Source of the DNA: Chryseobacterium hagamense
Lineage (GTDB): Bacteria; Bacteroidota; Bacteroidia; Flavobacteriales; Weeksellaceae
Assembly (NCBI RefSeq): GCF_007991455.1
Contig: NZ_BJYJ01000005.1
Coordinates: 1-64,000, forward strand
Direction: 5' to 3'
Length of the DNA stretch: 64,000 nt
Position numbers and translations under genes: made by a program. Shown piece by piece: positions 9,092 through 17,045 of this stretch; positions within the stretch are counted from its first letter, which is position 1; every line of letters begins with the position of its first letter. Below the pieces are notes generated by a model. The model had not been told where the DNA came from. It saw only the letters and a list, made by a program, of their open reading frames with translations, and searched no databases.

Positions 9092-9700
9092 TTTAAACAT
9101 TAAGAATTTAAGCAATTTTTAATGTATTATTTTCTTTAAGGAAATCAATAAATTGATTTTAATTAAGATCAGTTAAGGTGTTTCTGTTTTTAACTTCATC
9201 AATATTAATTATTCCGGGAGTTTAGTGAAATATTCATTGACTAAAGGAATCATCGATTTCGAAATATTATCCGTATAAAAATTAATCAAGAGACCTTGAG
9301 GCTTTCTCAATATTTTCATGTAAATCATCAGTTGTGCCTGATGAACGGGTAATAGACTTTCTACCGTTTTGATTTCAATAATAACTGTATCATTCACCAG
9401 TAAATCAATCTTTAGCGGAGTTTCAATTTCAATTTTTCCATAATTGATTTTGGTACTGATCTGTTGATTTACTATAAATCCCTTCTCTTTTAATTCATAT
9501 GCCAAACACATTTCATAAACACTTTCCAATAAGCCAGGCCCAAGTTCTTTATGAACTTTAATTGCGCAACCTATAATATCATAGGAAAGCTGTGTTATTT
9601 GTGTTTTTGTCATCTTAATTTTCTTTACAAGAATTGATTTATCAATTCCTTAACTTTTACGCATTAAGAATTTAAAAACCCTAATTTCTTAATGTTTAAA
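9092..9700. mobile_element. Inverted-repeat-bounded unit carrying the GxxExxY gene
   Basis: A perfect 15-bp inverted repeat, TTTAAACATTAAGAA at 9092-9106 and TTCTTAATGTTTAAA at 9686-9700, brackets the GxxExxY gene. Inside the right end a second copy, CATTAAGAATTTAA at 9662-9675, is also a direct repeat of 9098-9111. Both ends can form short hairpins (CATTAA with TTAATG). The unit is about 609 bp and lies exactly in the sufB-sufC gap. There is no transposase. Whether this is a mobile cassette or two copies of a dispersed AT-rich repeat cannot be told from one genome. Confidence 0.45.
9209..9613 (-). CDS. GxxExxY family protein (PD-(D/E)XK-like)
   Basis: A 134-residue protein of the GxxExxY family. 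The naming motif is visible as GLLESVY (G27, E30, Y33) in the typical context VHKELGPGLLESVYEMCLAYEL. A nuclease-like PD-(D/E)XK core follows: PLKIDLLVND, then VIIEIKTVESL, then HQAQLMIYMKIL and GLLINF. The family is common as scattered single genes in Bacteroidetes and its function is not established. Here it splits sufB from sufC and lies inside an inverted repeat, so it looks like an inserted cassette rather than an Fe-S assembly factor. Confidence 0.85.
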   Translation of the reverse strand: MTKTQITQLSYDIIGCAIKVHKELGPGLLESVYEMCLAYELKEKGFIVNQQISTKINYGKIEIETPLKIDLLVNDTVIIEIKTVESLLPVHQAQLMIYMKILRKPQGLLINFYTDNISKSMIPLVNEYFTKLPE

Positions 9701-9703
9701 CAT

Positions 9704-11152
9704 CTATCCTACAGAACCCTCCAAAGAAATCTCCAGTAATTTCTGGGCTTCAATGGCAAATTCCATCGGTAGTTTATTTAAAACTTCTTTGCTGAAACCA
9801 TTCACGATCAAAGCAATGGCTCTTTCCGTGTCGATTCCCCTCTGGTTGCAGTAGAAGATCTGGTCTTCCCCGATTTTTGAAGTGGTTGCCTCATGCTCCA
9901 GCTGGGCAGAAGGATCCTTGATCTCAATATAAGGGAATGTGTGGGCACCGCATTCGTTACCCATCAGCAGGGAATCACACTGTGAGAAATTTCGTGCTCC
10001 TTTTGCAGAAGGCATTACTTTTACCTGTCCACGATAGGAGTTCTGTGATTTTCCGGCAGAGATTCCTTTGGAAATAATCGTTGATTTCGTATTCTTCCCG
10101 ATATGGATCATCTTGGTTCCCGTGTCGGCATACTGATGATTGTTGGTTACGGCAATAGAGTAGAATTCACCGATTGATCCGTCTCCTTTTAAGATACACG
10201 AAGGGTATTTCCAGGTTACGGCAGAACCGGTTTCCACCTGAGTCCAGGAAATTTTTGCGTTTCTCTCGCAAAGCCCTCTCTTCGTCACAAAATTGAAAAC
10301 CCCGCCTTTTCCTTCTTCATTCCCCGGATACCAGTTCTGAACGGTTGAATATTTAATTTCGGCATCATCCATCGCAATCAGTTCCACGACGGCAGCGTGA
10401 AGCTGGTTTTCGTCTCTTGACGGTGCCGTGCAGCCTTCAAGGTAAGAAACATAACTTCCTTCATCGGCAATCACCAGCGTTCTTTCAAACTGTCCGGTAC
10501 CGGCCTGGTTGATACGGAAATAAGTAGAAAGCTCCATCGGGCATCTTACACCTTTCGGGATATAGCAGAAACTTCCGTCGGAGAATACCGCGGAGTTCAG
10601 GGCTGCATAAAAATTATCGCCTCTCGGAACCACTTTTCCGAGATATTTTCTTACCAGGTCAGGATGGTTCTTGATCGCTTCGGAAATCGAGCAGAAGATG
10701 ATTCCTTTTTCCATCAGGGTATCCTGGAAGGTGGTCTTCACGGAAACAGAATCTATTACAATATCCACGGCGACACCGGAAAGTCTTTTCTGCTCTTCAA
10801 TGTTAATGCCCAGTTTTGCAAATGTTGCCAGCAGTTCAGGATCTACTTCATCCAGGCTTTCCAGTTCGGGCTTGGCTTTTGGGGCAGCATAATATTTAAT
10901 AGCCTGGAAATCCGGCTTTTCATATTTAATGTTGGCCCATTCGGGTTCCGTCATTTTCAGCCAGATCCTGAAAGACTCCAGACGCCATTCGGTCATCCAT
11001 TCCGGCTCTTCTTTTTTAGCAGAGATGGCCCGGACGATATCTTCGTTCAAACCGGTCGGGAAGTCTTCGTAATCGATTTTGGTTTCCCAGCCGAATTCGT
11101 ATTTTTTATTTTCTAGATCAACTCTTAGATCGTCTTCAGTATATTTATTCAT
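9704..11152 (-). CDS. sufB: Fe-S cluster assembly scaffold SufB
   Basis: A 482-residue SufB, the main scaffold subunit on which the Fe-S cluster is formed. The N-terminal helical part is followed by the SufBD beta-helix core, with family blocks [37 protein letters not shown] and [20 protein letters not shown], the last carrying conserved cysteines near the C-terminus. Length is as expected (about 480). The start is the ATG giving MNKYTEDDL. Upstream lies a decayed four-helix-bundle gene, and downstream the inverted-repeat unit. Confidence 0.97.
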   Translation of the reverse strand: MNKYTEDDLRVDLENKKYEFGWETKIDYEDFPTGLNEDIVRAISAKKEEPEWMTEWRLESFRIWLKMTEPEWANIKYEKPDFQAIKYYAAPKAKPELESLDEVDPELLATFAKLGINIEEQKRLSGVAVDIVIDSVSVKTTFQDTLMEKGIIFCSISEAIKNHPDLVRKYLGKVVPRGDNFYAALNSAVFSDGSFCYIPKGVRCPMELSTYFRINQAGTGQFERTLVIADEGSYVSYLEGCTAPSRDENQLHAAVVELIAMDDAEIKYSTVQNWYPGNEEGKGGVFNFVTKRGLCERNAKISWTQVETGSAVTWKYPSCILKGDGSIGEFYSIAVTNNHQYADTGTKMIHIGKNTKSTIISKGISAGKSQNSYRGQVKVMPSAKGARNFSQCDSLLMGNECGAHTFPYIEIKDPSAQLEHEATTSKIGEDQIFYCNQRGIDTERAIALIVNGFSKEVLNKLPMEFAIEAQKLLEISLEGSVG

Positions 11153-11241
11153 ATTTAATATTCAAAAATTCAAAATCCGAAATTCAAAATTTTGCTTCTC
11201 CGAATTAATTTAATTATCATTTATATTTTGAGCCTTTAAGA

Positions 11242-11598
11242 TCACTGTTTTGCAAGTAAAATATAAAGCCTCCTATTTTTCCTGCTTAAATCCGTCGTTT
11301 TATTTCTTAAAACTTCAAATTTTTCATTTGAAATAAAATTTCTATCTAAAACCCTGTCCAACTGGGATATTTTCTCCACAAGATGCTTTGGAAATATATA
11401 AGAGTTGTATAATTCTTTATTGCCGTTTCCTTCAAACCTCTCAGCAATAATATCCATTATTAAGTCTGAAAATCGATCCATCAATCTGATTGGCCAGACG
11501 AAAAATATTTTTAAGACCGGAATTTTCGATAATATCATTACAAAGTTCTCTCGAAAGTTACCGGATTTCCAAATCTCTGAACTCTTATACGTTGCCAA
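11242..11598 (-). pseudogene. Frameshifted four-helix-bundle (23S rRNA-intervening-sequence type) gene
   Basis: The 118-codon frame is not an intact gene. Its parts match the four-helix-bundle family (TIGR02436 type) only in pieces: SSEIWK at the start, AERFEGNGNKEL (usual 'AEGFERNGNKEF'), LDRNFISNEKFEVLRNKTTDLSRK at the end in two blocks. The missing middle appears in other frames: RELCNDIIENSGLK and FRLANQIDGSI in one, YISKASCGE in another. I count at least four frameshifts. AT-rich ATTCAAAA-type repeats lie on both sides (11159-11190 and 11605-11634) in roughly opposite orientation. It sits between sufA and sufB. Confidence 0.75.
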
Positions 11599-11628
11599 TA
11601 CCGAGTTTTAAATTTTAAATATTGAATT

Positions 11629-11958
11629 TTAAAGAGAAAAACTTTCACCGCATCCGCACGTCCTGGATGCATTCGGATTGTTAAAAACAAATCCTTTTCC
11701 GTTTAATCCTCCCGAATATTCAAGAGTTGTTCCTGCCAAATAGAGGATGGATTTTTTATCTACAACAATTTTGATGTTATTGTCTTCAAAAATTTGATCA
11801 GTGTCTGTTTTTTGGTTGTCAAACTTTAAAACATATTCTAAACCAGAACATCCTCCGCTTTTTACCCCCACTCTTACAAAGTCTTCTACCGGGTTAAAGC
11901 CTTCTTCTGTCATCAGCTGAATTGCTTTTGCCTTCGCTTGATCTGATACTTTTATCAT
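11629..11958 (-). CDS. sufA: HesB/IscA-type Fe-S carrier (SufA-like)
   Basis: A 109-residue A-type Fe-S carrier that accepts clusters from the SufBCD scaffold and passes them to apo-proteins. The three ligand cysteines are present: Cys37 in SGGCSGLEY, and Cys101 and Cys103 in the C-terminal TCGCGESF. Length is usual for the family. It is the first gene of the suf operon, with a good promoter just upstream. Naming it sufA rests on position; erpA/iscA-type names are equally possible by sequence. Confidence 0.92.
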   Translation of the reverse strand: MIKVSDQAKAKAIQLMTEEGFNPVEDFVRVGVKSGGCSGLEYVLKFDNQKTDTDQIFEDNNIKIVVDKKSILYLAGTTLEYSGGLNGKGFVFNNPNASRTCGCGESFSL

Positions 11959-11986
11959 TGTATTTATTTAGAATGATTTAATAATG

Positions 11987-12018
11987 CAAAAATACGAACT
12001 AATTTCCGCAATCTCAAA
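11987..12018 (-). promoter_or_regulatory. Promoter of the suf operon
   Basis: On the minus strand a -33 TTTG (12015-12018) is followed after 20 bp by TATTTTTG (11987-11994), a full match to the Bacteroidetes -7 TAnnTTTG. It lies 29 bp ahead of the sufA start codon. Confidence 0.75.
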
Positions 12019-12131
12019 TCGAAGATGTCTATTTTAATGATTCTCTTCTTTATACCGTTCGTTTTTATCTTAAGTGATTGTTAAAAGTCCTTAAAATTCA
12101 TGTCCGGAGCCTTTGGTATACGTTTTTGATT

Positions 12132-12139
12132 TAACTTTG
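12132..12139 (+). promoter_or_regulatory. -7 box before the GLPGLI pair
   Basis: TAACTTTG matches TAnnTTTG and lies 33 bp ahead of the first GLPGLI start codon. A TTTG at 12112-12115 is only 16 bp upstream, shorter than the usual 19-20. Confidence 0.5.
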
Positions 12140-12172
12140 AAATACATTTTTTATCTATAAAGAAAATGAACA

Positions 12173-13096
12173 GTGAAACAAAAATTACTTGGTTTTTTGG
12201 TGTTGTTTTTTACAACATTTTCCTACGCTCAGACAACGAGGTATATTTATGAAACATCTGTGAATCCGGATTCAATTAACCTGGTAAGTATGAAGACGGA
12301 ACGCACTTTTTTGGATGTAAAAGGAAACCATTCCTTGTTTATCAGTGAAAACAAACTGATCAGGGATTCTCTTACCGCTTCTTTTAAACCGGAAGAAAAA
12401 GAAACCCGGAAAAAAGAGGAAAAAGATTTTTCCAAAGCGGGAAACAGGAAACATTTCGAGCCTACTTTCTTTGAATATTTTATCATTAAAAATATTCCTG
12501 AACAGAAGATATATTATTATGACCGGGTAGGAGGAAAACAGATTTATTATGCAGAAGAAAAGCCTGTACAATGGGAAATAACCCAGGAAGCGGAAAAGCA
12601 GAACGGCCATCAGGCCCAGAAAGCAACAGTCCATTTCGGGGGAAGAACCTGGACTGCCTGGTTTACGAAAGAGATTGCCGTTTCCGACGGGCCTTACAAG
12701 TTTTCGGGACTGCCGGGACTGATTGTTAGGCTGGAAGATGATAGAGGGGATTATAAATTTGATTTGGTTAAAAAAATAATCCTTAAAAATTCATTTGAAG
12801 AACCCGTATATTCTGATGCAAAACAAAGTACAAAAGTTGGTTTTCATCGCGATAAAGCGGCTTTGGAACTGGAATTGATGAAAAACAGAAAGTCTGTGAC
12901 AGGAAATAATGGAACCGGAATGCAGAATTTCGGAATGGGCGGAATGAATGGGAATATAGGCGGCATGCAGGGAGGTGGCCATCACGGAAGCCGGAGCGGC
13001 GGGATGGATGCCGGAAATAATTTTCCAATACAAAGCCCAGGAACTATAAATGTTCCTTCTGATATAGGAAGCCGGAATCCAATTGAATTACAATAA
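12173..13096 (+). CDS. GLPGLI family protein
   Basis: A 307-residue secreted protein of the GLPGLI family, a Bacteroidetes group of unknown function named after the motif seen here in FSGLPGLIVRLEDD (near residue 182). The start is a GTG; a signal peptide ends near TFSYAQ. A WTAWFTKEI block precedes the motif, as usual. The C-terminal third is low complexity (Gly, Met, Asn, His: GMGGMNGNIGGMQGGGHHG) and the protein ends NPIELQ, the same six residues as its downstream neighbour. The two genes are 12 bp apart and surely arose by tandem duplication. Confidence 0.9.
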   Translation: MKQKLLGFLVLFFTTFSYAQTTRYIYETSVNPDSINLVSMKTERTFLDVKGNHSLFISENKLIRDSLTASFKPEEKETRKKEEKDFSKAGNRKHFEPTFFEYFIIKNIPEQKIYYYDRVGGKQIYYAEEKPVQWEITQEAEKQNGHQAQKATVHFGGRTWTAWFTKEIAVSDGPYKFSGLPGLIVRLEDDRGDYKFDLVKKIILKNSFEEPVYSDAKQSTKVGFHRDKAALELELMKNRKSVTGNNGTGMQNFGMGGMNGNIGGMQGGGHHGSRSGGMDAGNNFPIQSPGTINVPSDIGSRNPIELQ

Positions 13097-13108
13097 AATA
13101 TAATAGAA

Positions 13109-13951
13109 ATGAAAAAATTAGCAATCATTGCTTTGGCGTTATTCATACAGACGGCCTTCGCACAGGTGAATAGGTTTGTATACCAGGTGACGATGAAACC
13201 GGATGCATCAAACAAAAGCGATGTAAAAACCGAAAATGCCTATCTGGATATTTCCCCGGAAAAATCGGTGTTCTATTCCGAAAACAGGATCAAGCGGGAT
13301 TCTGTGATGCAGGCAACTTTCCAAAGCGGAGGTGCCCGGAGCTTCAACAGGGAGCAGATGCAAGGCCTGCGCTCAAACATCAATTACTCCGTCGAAAAAG
13401 ATAAAAAAAGCCAGAAAATGACTTTTAAAGACCGGATCGGAAGGGATGTCTATACGTATGAGGAAGACCGCCCGCTTAACTGGAAAATATTGTCGGAAAC
13501 GACGAAGATCGGAGATTATAAAGTCCAGAAAGCGGAAACGGATTTCGGCGGCAGGAAATGGACGGCGTGGTTCACCACAGATCTGCCATATCAGGACGGC
13601 CCGTATAAATTCGGAGGACTTCCCGGGCTTATCGTAAAGGCAGAAGATGATAAAGGCGATTATTCCTTCGATTTAATGAAGAACTATAAAATCGATGATT
13701 TCCCTGCCATGAACCAGTTCGGAAATACCATTAAGGTAAAAAGGGGAGATTATGTAAAACAACAGAAAAAATTTCAGGAAGATCCGATGTCTTTCATGAC
13801 ACAGGGTGGCGGTACACAGATAAGAATCGGCGGTGATGGTGGTCCCCGTGGTGGCGGTGGCGGTAATCCTCCGGCTGATTTCAGAAAGAGAATGGAGGAG
13901 AGGGTGAAAGATGAAGCGAAGAAAAACAGCAACCCGATAGAATTGCAATAA
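13109..13951 (+). CDS. GLPGLI family protein (tandem paralogue)
   Basis: A 280-residue GLPGLI-family protein with a signal peptide (cut after IQTAFA) and the motif FGGLPGLIVKAEDDKGDY. It shares with the gene before it the WTAWFT block, the 'QDGPYKF' lead-in (there SDGPYKF), a Gly-rich stretch near the C-terminus (GGDGGPRGGGGGNPP) and the terminal NPIELQ. The shared, exposed C-terminus suggests a common sorting or binding need, but no T9SS domain is present. Second gene of a two-gene operon that ends in a strong hairpin. Confidence 0.9.
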   Translation: MKKLAIIALALFIQTAFAQVNRFVYQVTMKPDASNKSDVKTENAYLDISPEKSVFYSENRIKRDSVMQATFQSGGARSFNREQMQGLRSNINYSVEKDKKSQKMTFKDRIGRDVYTYEEDRPLNWKILSETTKIGDYKVQKAETDFGGRKWTAWFTTDLPYQDGPYKFGGLPGLIVKAEDDKGDYSFDLMKNYKIDDFPAMNQFGNTIKVKRGDYVKQQKKFQEDPMSFMTQGGGTQIRIGGDGGPRGGGGGNPPADFRKRMEERVKDEAKKNSNPIELQ

Positions 13952-13990
13952 AAATATAATCCTGAAGAATTTCTTCAGGATTATATTTTT
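13951..13990. terminator. Bidirectional terminator between GLPGLI genes and a frameshifted gene
   Basis: Perfect 18-bp arms (13951-13968 and 13972-13989) around a 3-base loop, with core ATCCTGAAGA/TCTTCAGGAT and A/T runs on both sides. It serves the plus-strand GLPGLI operon and overlaps the stop codon of the minus-strand gene. Confidence 0.88.
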
Positions 13991-14279
13991 ACATGAGTTT
14001 TCTCTAAAATAATTTTGTTATAATATGCCAGCTCCGGAATAACGATGCAATTTTTATTAATAATTTTGATGTTATTCTTTGCCAGCAGCCTTTTTGTTTT
14101 TTCGGATAAAGGAAGCAGTCCAAAATGATAATATTTCATTTTCTTTTTATCATAATCCTGAACAGCTGCTTTTCTTATTCTGGAAAATTGCGAATCGTCT
14201 TTTTGATTACCGGATTGTTTTGGGCAAACACAAGACTGCATAAAAAACAAACCGTAATGATTAATATTTTATTTCTCAT
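13981..14279 (-). pseudogene. Small secreted protein gene with a frameshift after the signal peptide
   Basis: An ATG at 14279 opens a clear signal peptide, MRNKILIITVCFLCSLVFAQ, but this frame stops about 15 residues later. The rest of a plausible mature protein lies in another frame (SGNQKDDSQFSRIRKAAVQD, then YYHFGLLPLSEKTKRLLAKN and NCIVIPELAYY), open to the stop at 13981. Joining the frames near the run GCCCAAAAC (about 14215-14225) gives a secreted protein of about 98 residues. This is either a recent frameshift mutation or a sequencing error in a short homopolymer. I do not recognise a named family. Confidence 0.6.
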
Positions 14280-14324
14280 TGTGTAATTGTAGTATTATTT
14301 ATAAATGATCGGATAATAAATACA

Positions 14325-15176
14325 CTATTTCAAAAGCTGGTTGAATGTATCTCCTTGTCTTATATCGCCGGTTTCATATCCTTTCATAAACCATTCTTTA
14401 CGCTGTGCAGATGATCCGTGGGTAAAGCTTTCCTGATTTACATACCCCTGAGACCTTCTCTGGATATTGTCGTCTCCGACAGCTTCCGCCGCTTCAATCG
14501 CCGACTGGATGTCTCCCGGTTCCAGAATATGCTCTCTGCTGTCGGTCTGTTTTGCCCATACACCCGCGTAAAAATCTGCCTGAAGCTCTGTCGCTACTGA
14601 AACCCGATTCATTTCAGCTTCGGAATATCTGCCGCTTCTTCTCAGTTCATCCACTTTTTGCGTAGTCCCCAATAATGTTTGAACGTGATGTCCCATTTCA
14701 TGGGCCATAACATAAGCAATCGAAAATTCGGTAACTTTTGCACCGAAACGCGATTCAAGCTCCTTAAAGAAACTCATGTCCATGTATACCGACTGGTCTG
14801 CCGGACAATAAAATGGCCCCATGGCAGATTGTGCTACGCCGCAGCCCGACTGAGTTGTATCTTCAAAAAGAATTACTTTTGCCGGCTTGTACTGCATGCC
14901 GTTTTCTGCAAAAATTTTAGTCCAGGTTTCTTCGTTTTCGGCAGTTACCATCTTTACAAATTCACGGATTTTCAGCTCATTCTGGCTCAGTTCGCGCTGT
15001 TCGGTTCTGGCTGCGCCGGAACCTGCACCTGAAGAAAGAATGGAAGAGGGATCTCCTCCTAAGAAAAATATAATAGCAGCAATAATCAGTGTTCCCAGCC
15101 CGCCGCCTACCACGGCTCCACCGCCAAGCCCACGCCTGTCTTCCACATTATCGCTTCTGTCGTCAGTCCATCTCAT
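14325..15176 (-). CDS. Neutral zinc metallopeptidase (YpfJ/KPN_02809 family)
   Basis: A 283-residue membrane-anchored putative zinc peptidase. The N-terminus MRWTDDRSDNVEDRRG is typical of the YpfJ family and is followed by a Gly-rich turn and one membrane segment (about residues 23-40). The zinc site is visible as HEMGHH (His159, Glu160, His163) with the downstream Glu in TELQADFYAG (near 198). Conserved blocks CGVAQSAMGPFYCPAD and HGSSAQRKEWFMKGYETG also fit. The substrate is unknown for the family. It is divergent from the lipoprotein gene that follows. Confidence 0.92.
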   Translation of the reverse strand: MRWTDDRSDNVEDRRGLGGGAVVGGGLGTLIIAAIIFFLGGDPSSILSSGAGSGAARTEQRELSQNELKIREFVKMVTAENEETWTKIFAENGMQYKPAKVILFEDTTQSGCGVAQSAMGPFYCPADQSVYMDMSFFKELESRFGAKVTEFSIAYVMAHEMGHHVQTLLGTTQKVDELRRSGRYSEAEMNRVSVATELQADFYAGVWAKQTDSREHILEPGDIQSAIEAAEAVGDDNIQRRSQGYVNQESFTHGSSAQRKEWFMKGYETGDIRQGDTFNQLLK

Positions 15177-15228
15177 AGTCTAATTTTTTTATTACGTTAA
15201 ATTTAAAATTATTATCTTATTAAATAAT

Positions 15229-15236
15229 TACTTTTG
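15229..15236 (+). promoter_or_regulatory. -7 box that decides a start codon
   Basis: TACTTTTG matches TAnnTTTG. Its last base is the G of an upstream GTG at 15236, so transcription should begin after that codon and the next in-frame GTG (15254) is the better start for the lipoprotein gene. Confidence 0.55.
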
Positions 15237-15253
15237 TGAAAAATTATGCCAAA

Positions 15254-15580
15254 GTGAGAAGAATTAAACAAATCTCTTTCATGATCTTTTTAGCAGGTGT
15301 TTTTTCCTGCAACGAAAAAGAATACAGGGAAGATGAAGTCAACAGGATAGACAAGAAATCATCAATAGAAACGGAACTTTCAGTAGAGCATATCGATACG
15401 GCAGATGTGTTGGTGACCCGGCACAAAATCTGGAAGGATAAAAAGCTTTTTAAAGAAATTATAAAACGGGATACGATCCCGGCTCTTGGCGATACGCTGA
15501 TGGAATCTGAAGATAAGGACGGAGTTGTTCATAAGGACATCACAAAAAAGGATTACGAATTTTATATTACGGTACAATAA
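15254..15580 (+). CDS. Small lipoprotein
   Basis: A 108-residue predicted lipoprotein (longest frame begins at 15236). I prefer the GTG at 15254, giving MRRIKQISFMIFLAGVFSCN, because a -7 promoter box overlaps the earlier GTG. The lipobox is GVFSC. The mature part is charged, with repeated Lys/Asp, and has no recognisable domain. Its TGA-free stop overlaps the ATG of the next lipoprotein by one base (TAATGA), so translation is probably coupled. It is the first gene of a three-gene operon ending with an ATP-grasp enzyme. Confidence 0.75.
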   Translation: MRRIKQISFMIFLAGVFSCNEKEYREDEVNRIDKKSSIETELSVEHIDTADVLVTRHKIWKDKKLFKEIIKRDTIPALGDTLMESEDKDGVVHKDITKKDYEFYITVQ

Positions 15581-15912
15581 TGAAAAAGTCGGGTTCTGTA
15601 AAATTGCTTTTCGTAACGGGAATCCTGGCGGCCTGTTCGCAGGAGAAGCCCAAAGACGAGTGGAAGAATGAGAAAAAGGTCTATATGAGATCCGATACCA
15701 CGGCTTCCTATTCGAGGACACACGGTTTTATGCCTGGATTTTTCTGGTATCACGCATTCCGGCCCTATGGTGCATACCGCAACGGAGGCTACCACCGGAC
15801 GGGCTACTACAGTGATGCCATCAGTTCGAAATCGAATATCGGAAGAAGTTCTTATAAGGGAAGTGTAATCAGAGGCGGACTCGGAAGAAGCGGCTTCAGG
15901 GCATCATCATAA
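15580..15912 (+). CDS. YgiB-like lipoprotein
   Basis: A 110-residue lipoprotein (lipobox ILAAC, Cys19). The mature part is rich in Tyr, Gly, Arg and Ser (FRPYGAYRNGGYHRTGYY) and ends IRGGLGRSGFRASS. The RGGLG segment recalls the RGGFG motif near the C-terminus of E. coli YgiB, and in both cases the next gene is a glutathionylspermidine-synthase-like ATP-grasp protein (YgiC). I infer that this is the local YgiB counterpart; overall similarity is weak. Spacing to the next gene is 2 bp. Confidence 0.65.
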   Translation: MKKSGSVKLLFVTGILAACSQEKPKDEWKNEKKVYMRSDTTASYSRTHGFMPGFFWYHAFRPYGAYRNGGYHRTGYYSDAISSKSNIGRSSYKGSVIRGGLGRSGFRASS

Positions 15913-15914
15913 AT

Positions 15915-17045
15915 ATGAAAAGAACAGCATCACCCATCCGGAAAAACTGGGAAGAAAAGCTCGAAAATTTAGGCTTCGGCTACCATTCCCTGGAAGGACT
16001 TTACTGGGATGAAAGCCATTATTATGAATTCTCCATGCAAGAAGTGGATACGCTTGAAAAAGCCACTGCCGAATTGTGGCAGATGTGCCTGAAAGCGGTA
16101 GACTATATTATTGAGAAAAACCTCTGGGACCATTTCAGTATTCCCGAATGGTTCCGGAATTATATCGTCACCAGCTGGGAAGAAGACCATCCTTCGATCT
16201 ACGGGAGATTCGATTTCGGATTTGACGGGACCAACCTGAAACTGCTGGAGTTCAACGCCGATACGCCGACTTCACTGTATGAAGCCTCCGTGATCCAATG
16301 GTACTGGCTGCAGGAATTATTTCCCGAGAAAGACCAGTTCAACTCCATTCATGAAAAGCTGGTAGACTACTGGAAGTACCTCACCCAATATATGAACCCG
16401 CGTTATATTCATTTCGCTTCATTGACGAATATTGAAGACGTTACGAATGTGGAATACCTTCGCGACTGTGCAACGCAGGCGGGCTTCGAGACGGAATTTA
16501 TTCCCATTCAGGACATCGGCTGGGCGGAAGAGATCAGAGAATTTATTGCCGGAGACGGTTCCGTAATGGATTATATTTTCAAGCTGTATCCTTACGAATG
16601 GATCCTACAGGACGGCTTTGGGGAAAAACTGGTTGAAAACGGGTTCCGTTCCCAATGGATCGAGCCGGCCTGGAAGGTGCTGCTTTCCTCAAAAGCCATT
16701 TTGCCTGTCCTCTGGGAAATGTATCCGGGTCATCCGTATCTGCTGCCTGCTTATTTTGAACAGAAAGGCCTGAAAGATTTCGCTAAAAAACCGGTCTATT
16801 CCAGGGAAGGCGCGAATATCATTCTGTATAAGAACGGCAAACCCGTAGAAGAAAATTTCGGAGCCTATGGCAAAGAAGGCTTTATTTACCAGCAGTTGTT
16901 TGACCTTCCGGATTTCGATGGGAATTACCCCGTAGTCGGAAGCTGGGTGATCGGTCAGGAAGCTGCCGGCATCGGTATCAGGGAAAGTGTTCACCGGATT
17001 ACCAATAACCAGAGCCGTTTCGTTCCGCATTTAATCAGCGGTTAA
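15915..17045 (+). CDS. Glutathionylspermidine synthase family ATP-grasp protein (YgiC-like)
   Basis: A 376-residue cytoplasmic ATP-grasp amide ligase of the GSP_synth family. It matches the ligase half of E. coli Gsp, without the amidase half, like YgiC/YjfC. Typical blocks are YGRFDFGFDG, LKLLEFNADTPTSLYEASV, WEMYPGHPYLLPAYFE and YGKEGFIYQQ, and near the C-terminus GSWVIGQEAAGIGIRES. YgiC does not appear to make glutathionylspermidine in E. coli, so the substrate here is open; the adjacent small lipoprotein is a candidate. Its end overlaps the convergent sulfatase gene by 11 bp. Confidence 0.88.
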   Translation: MKRTASPIRKNWEEKLENLGFGYHSLEGLYWDESHYYEFSMQEVDTLEKATAELWQMCLKAVDYIIEKNLWDHFSIPEWFRNYIVTSWEEDHPSIYGRFDFGFDGTNLKLLEFNADTPTSLYEASVIQWYWLQELFPEKDQFNSIHEKLVDYWKYLTQYMNPRYIHFASLTNIEDVTNVEYLRDCATQAGFETEFIPIQDIGWAEEIREFIAGDGSVMDYIFKLYPYEWILQDGFGEKLVENGFRSQWIEPAWKVLLSSKAILPVLWEMYPGHPYLLPAYFEQKGLKDFAKKPVYSREGANIILYKNGKPVEENFGAYGKEGFIYQQLFDLPDFDGNYPVVGSWVIGQEAAGIGIRESVHRITNNQSRFVPHLISG

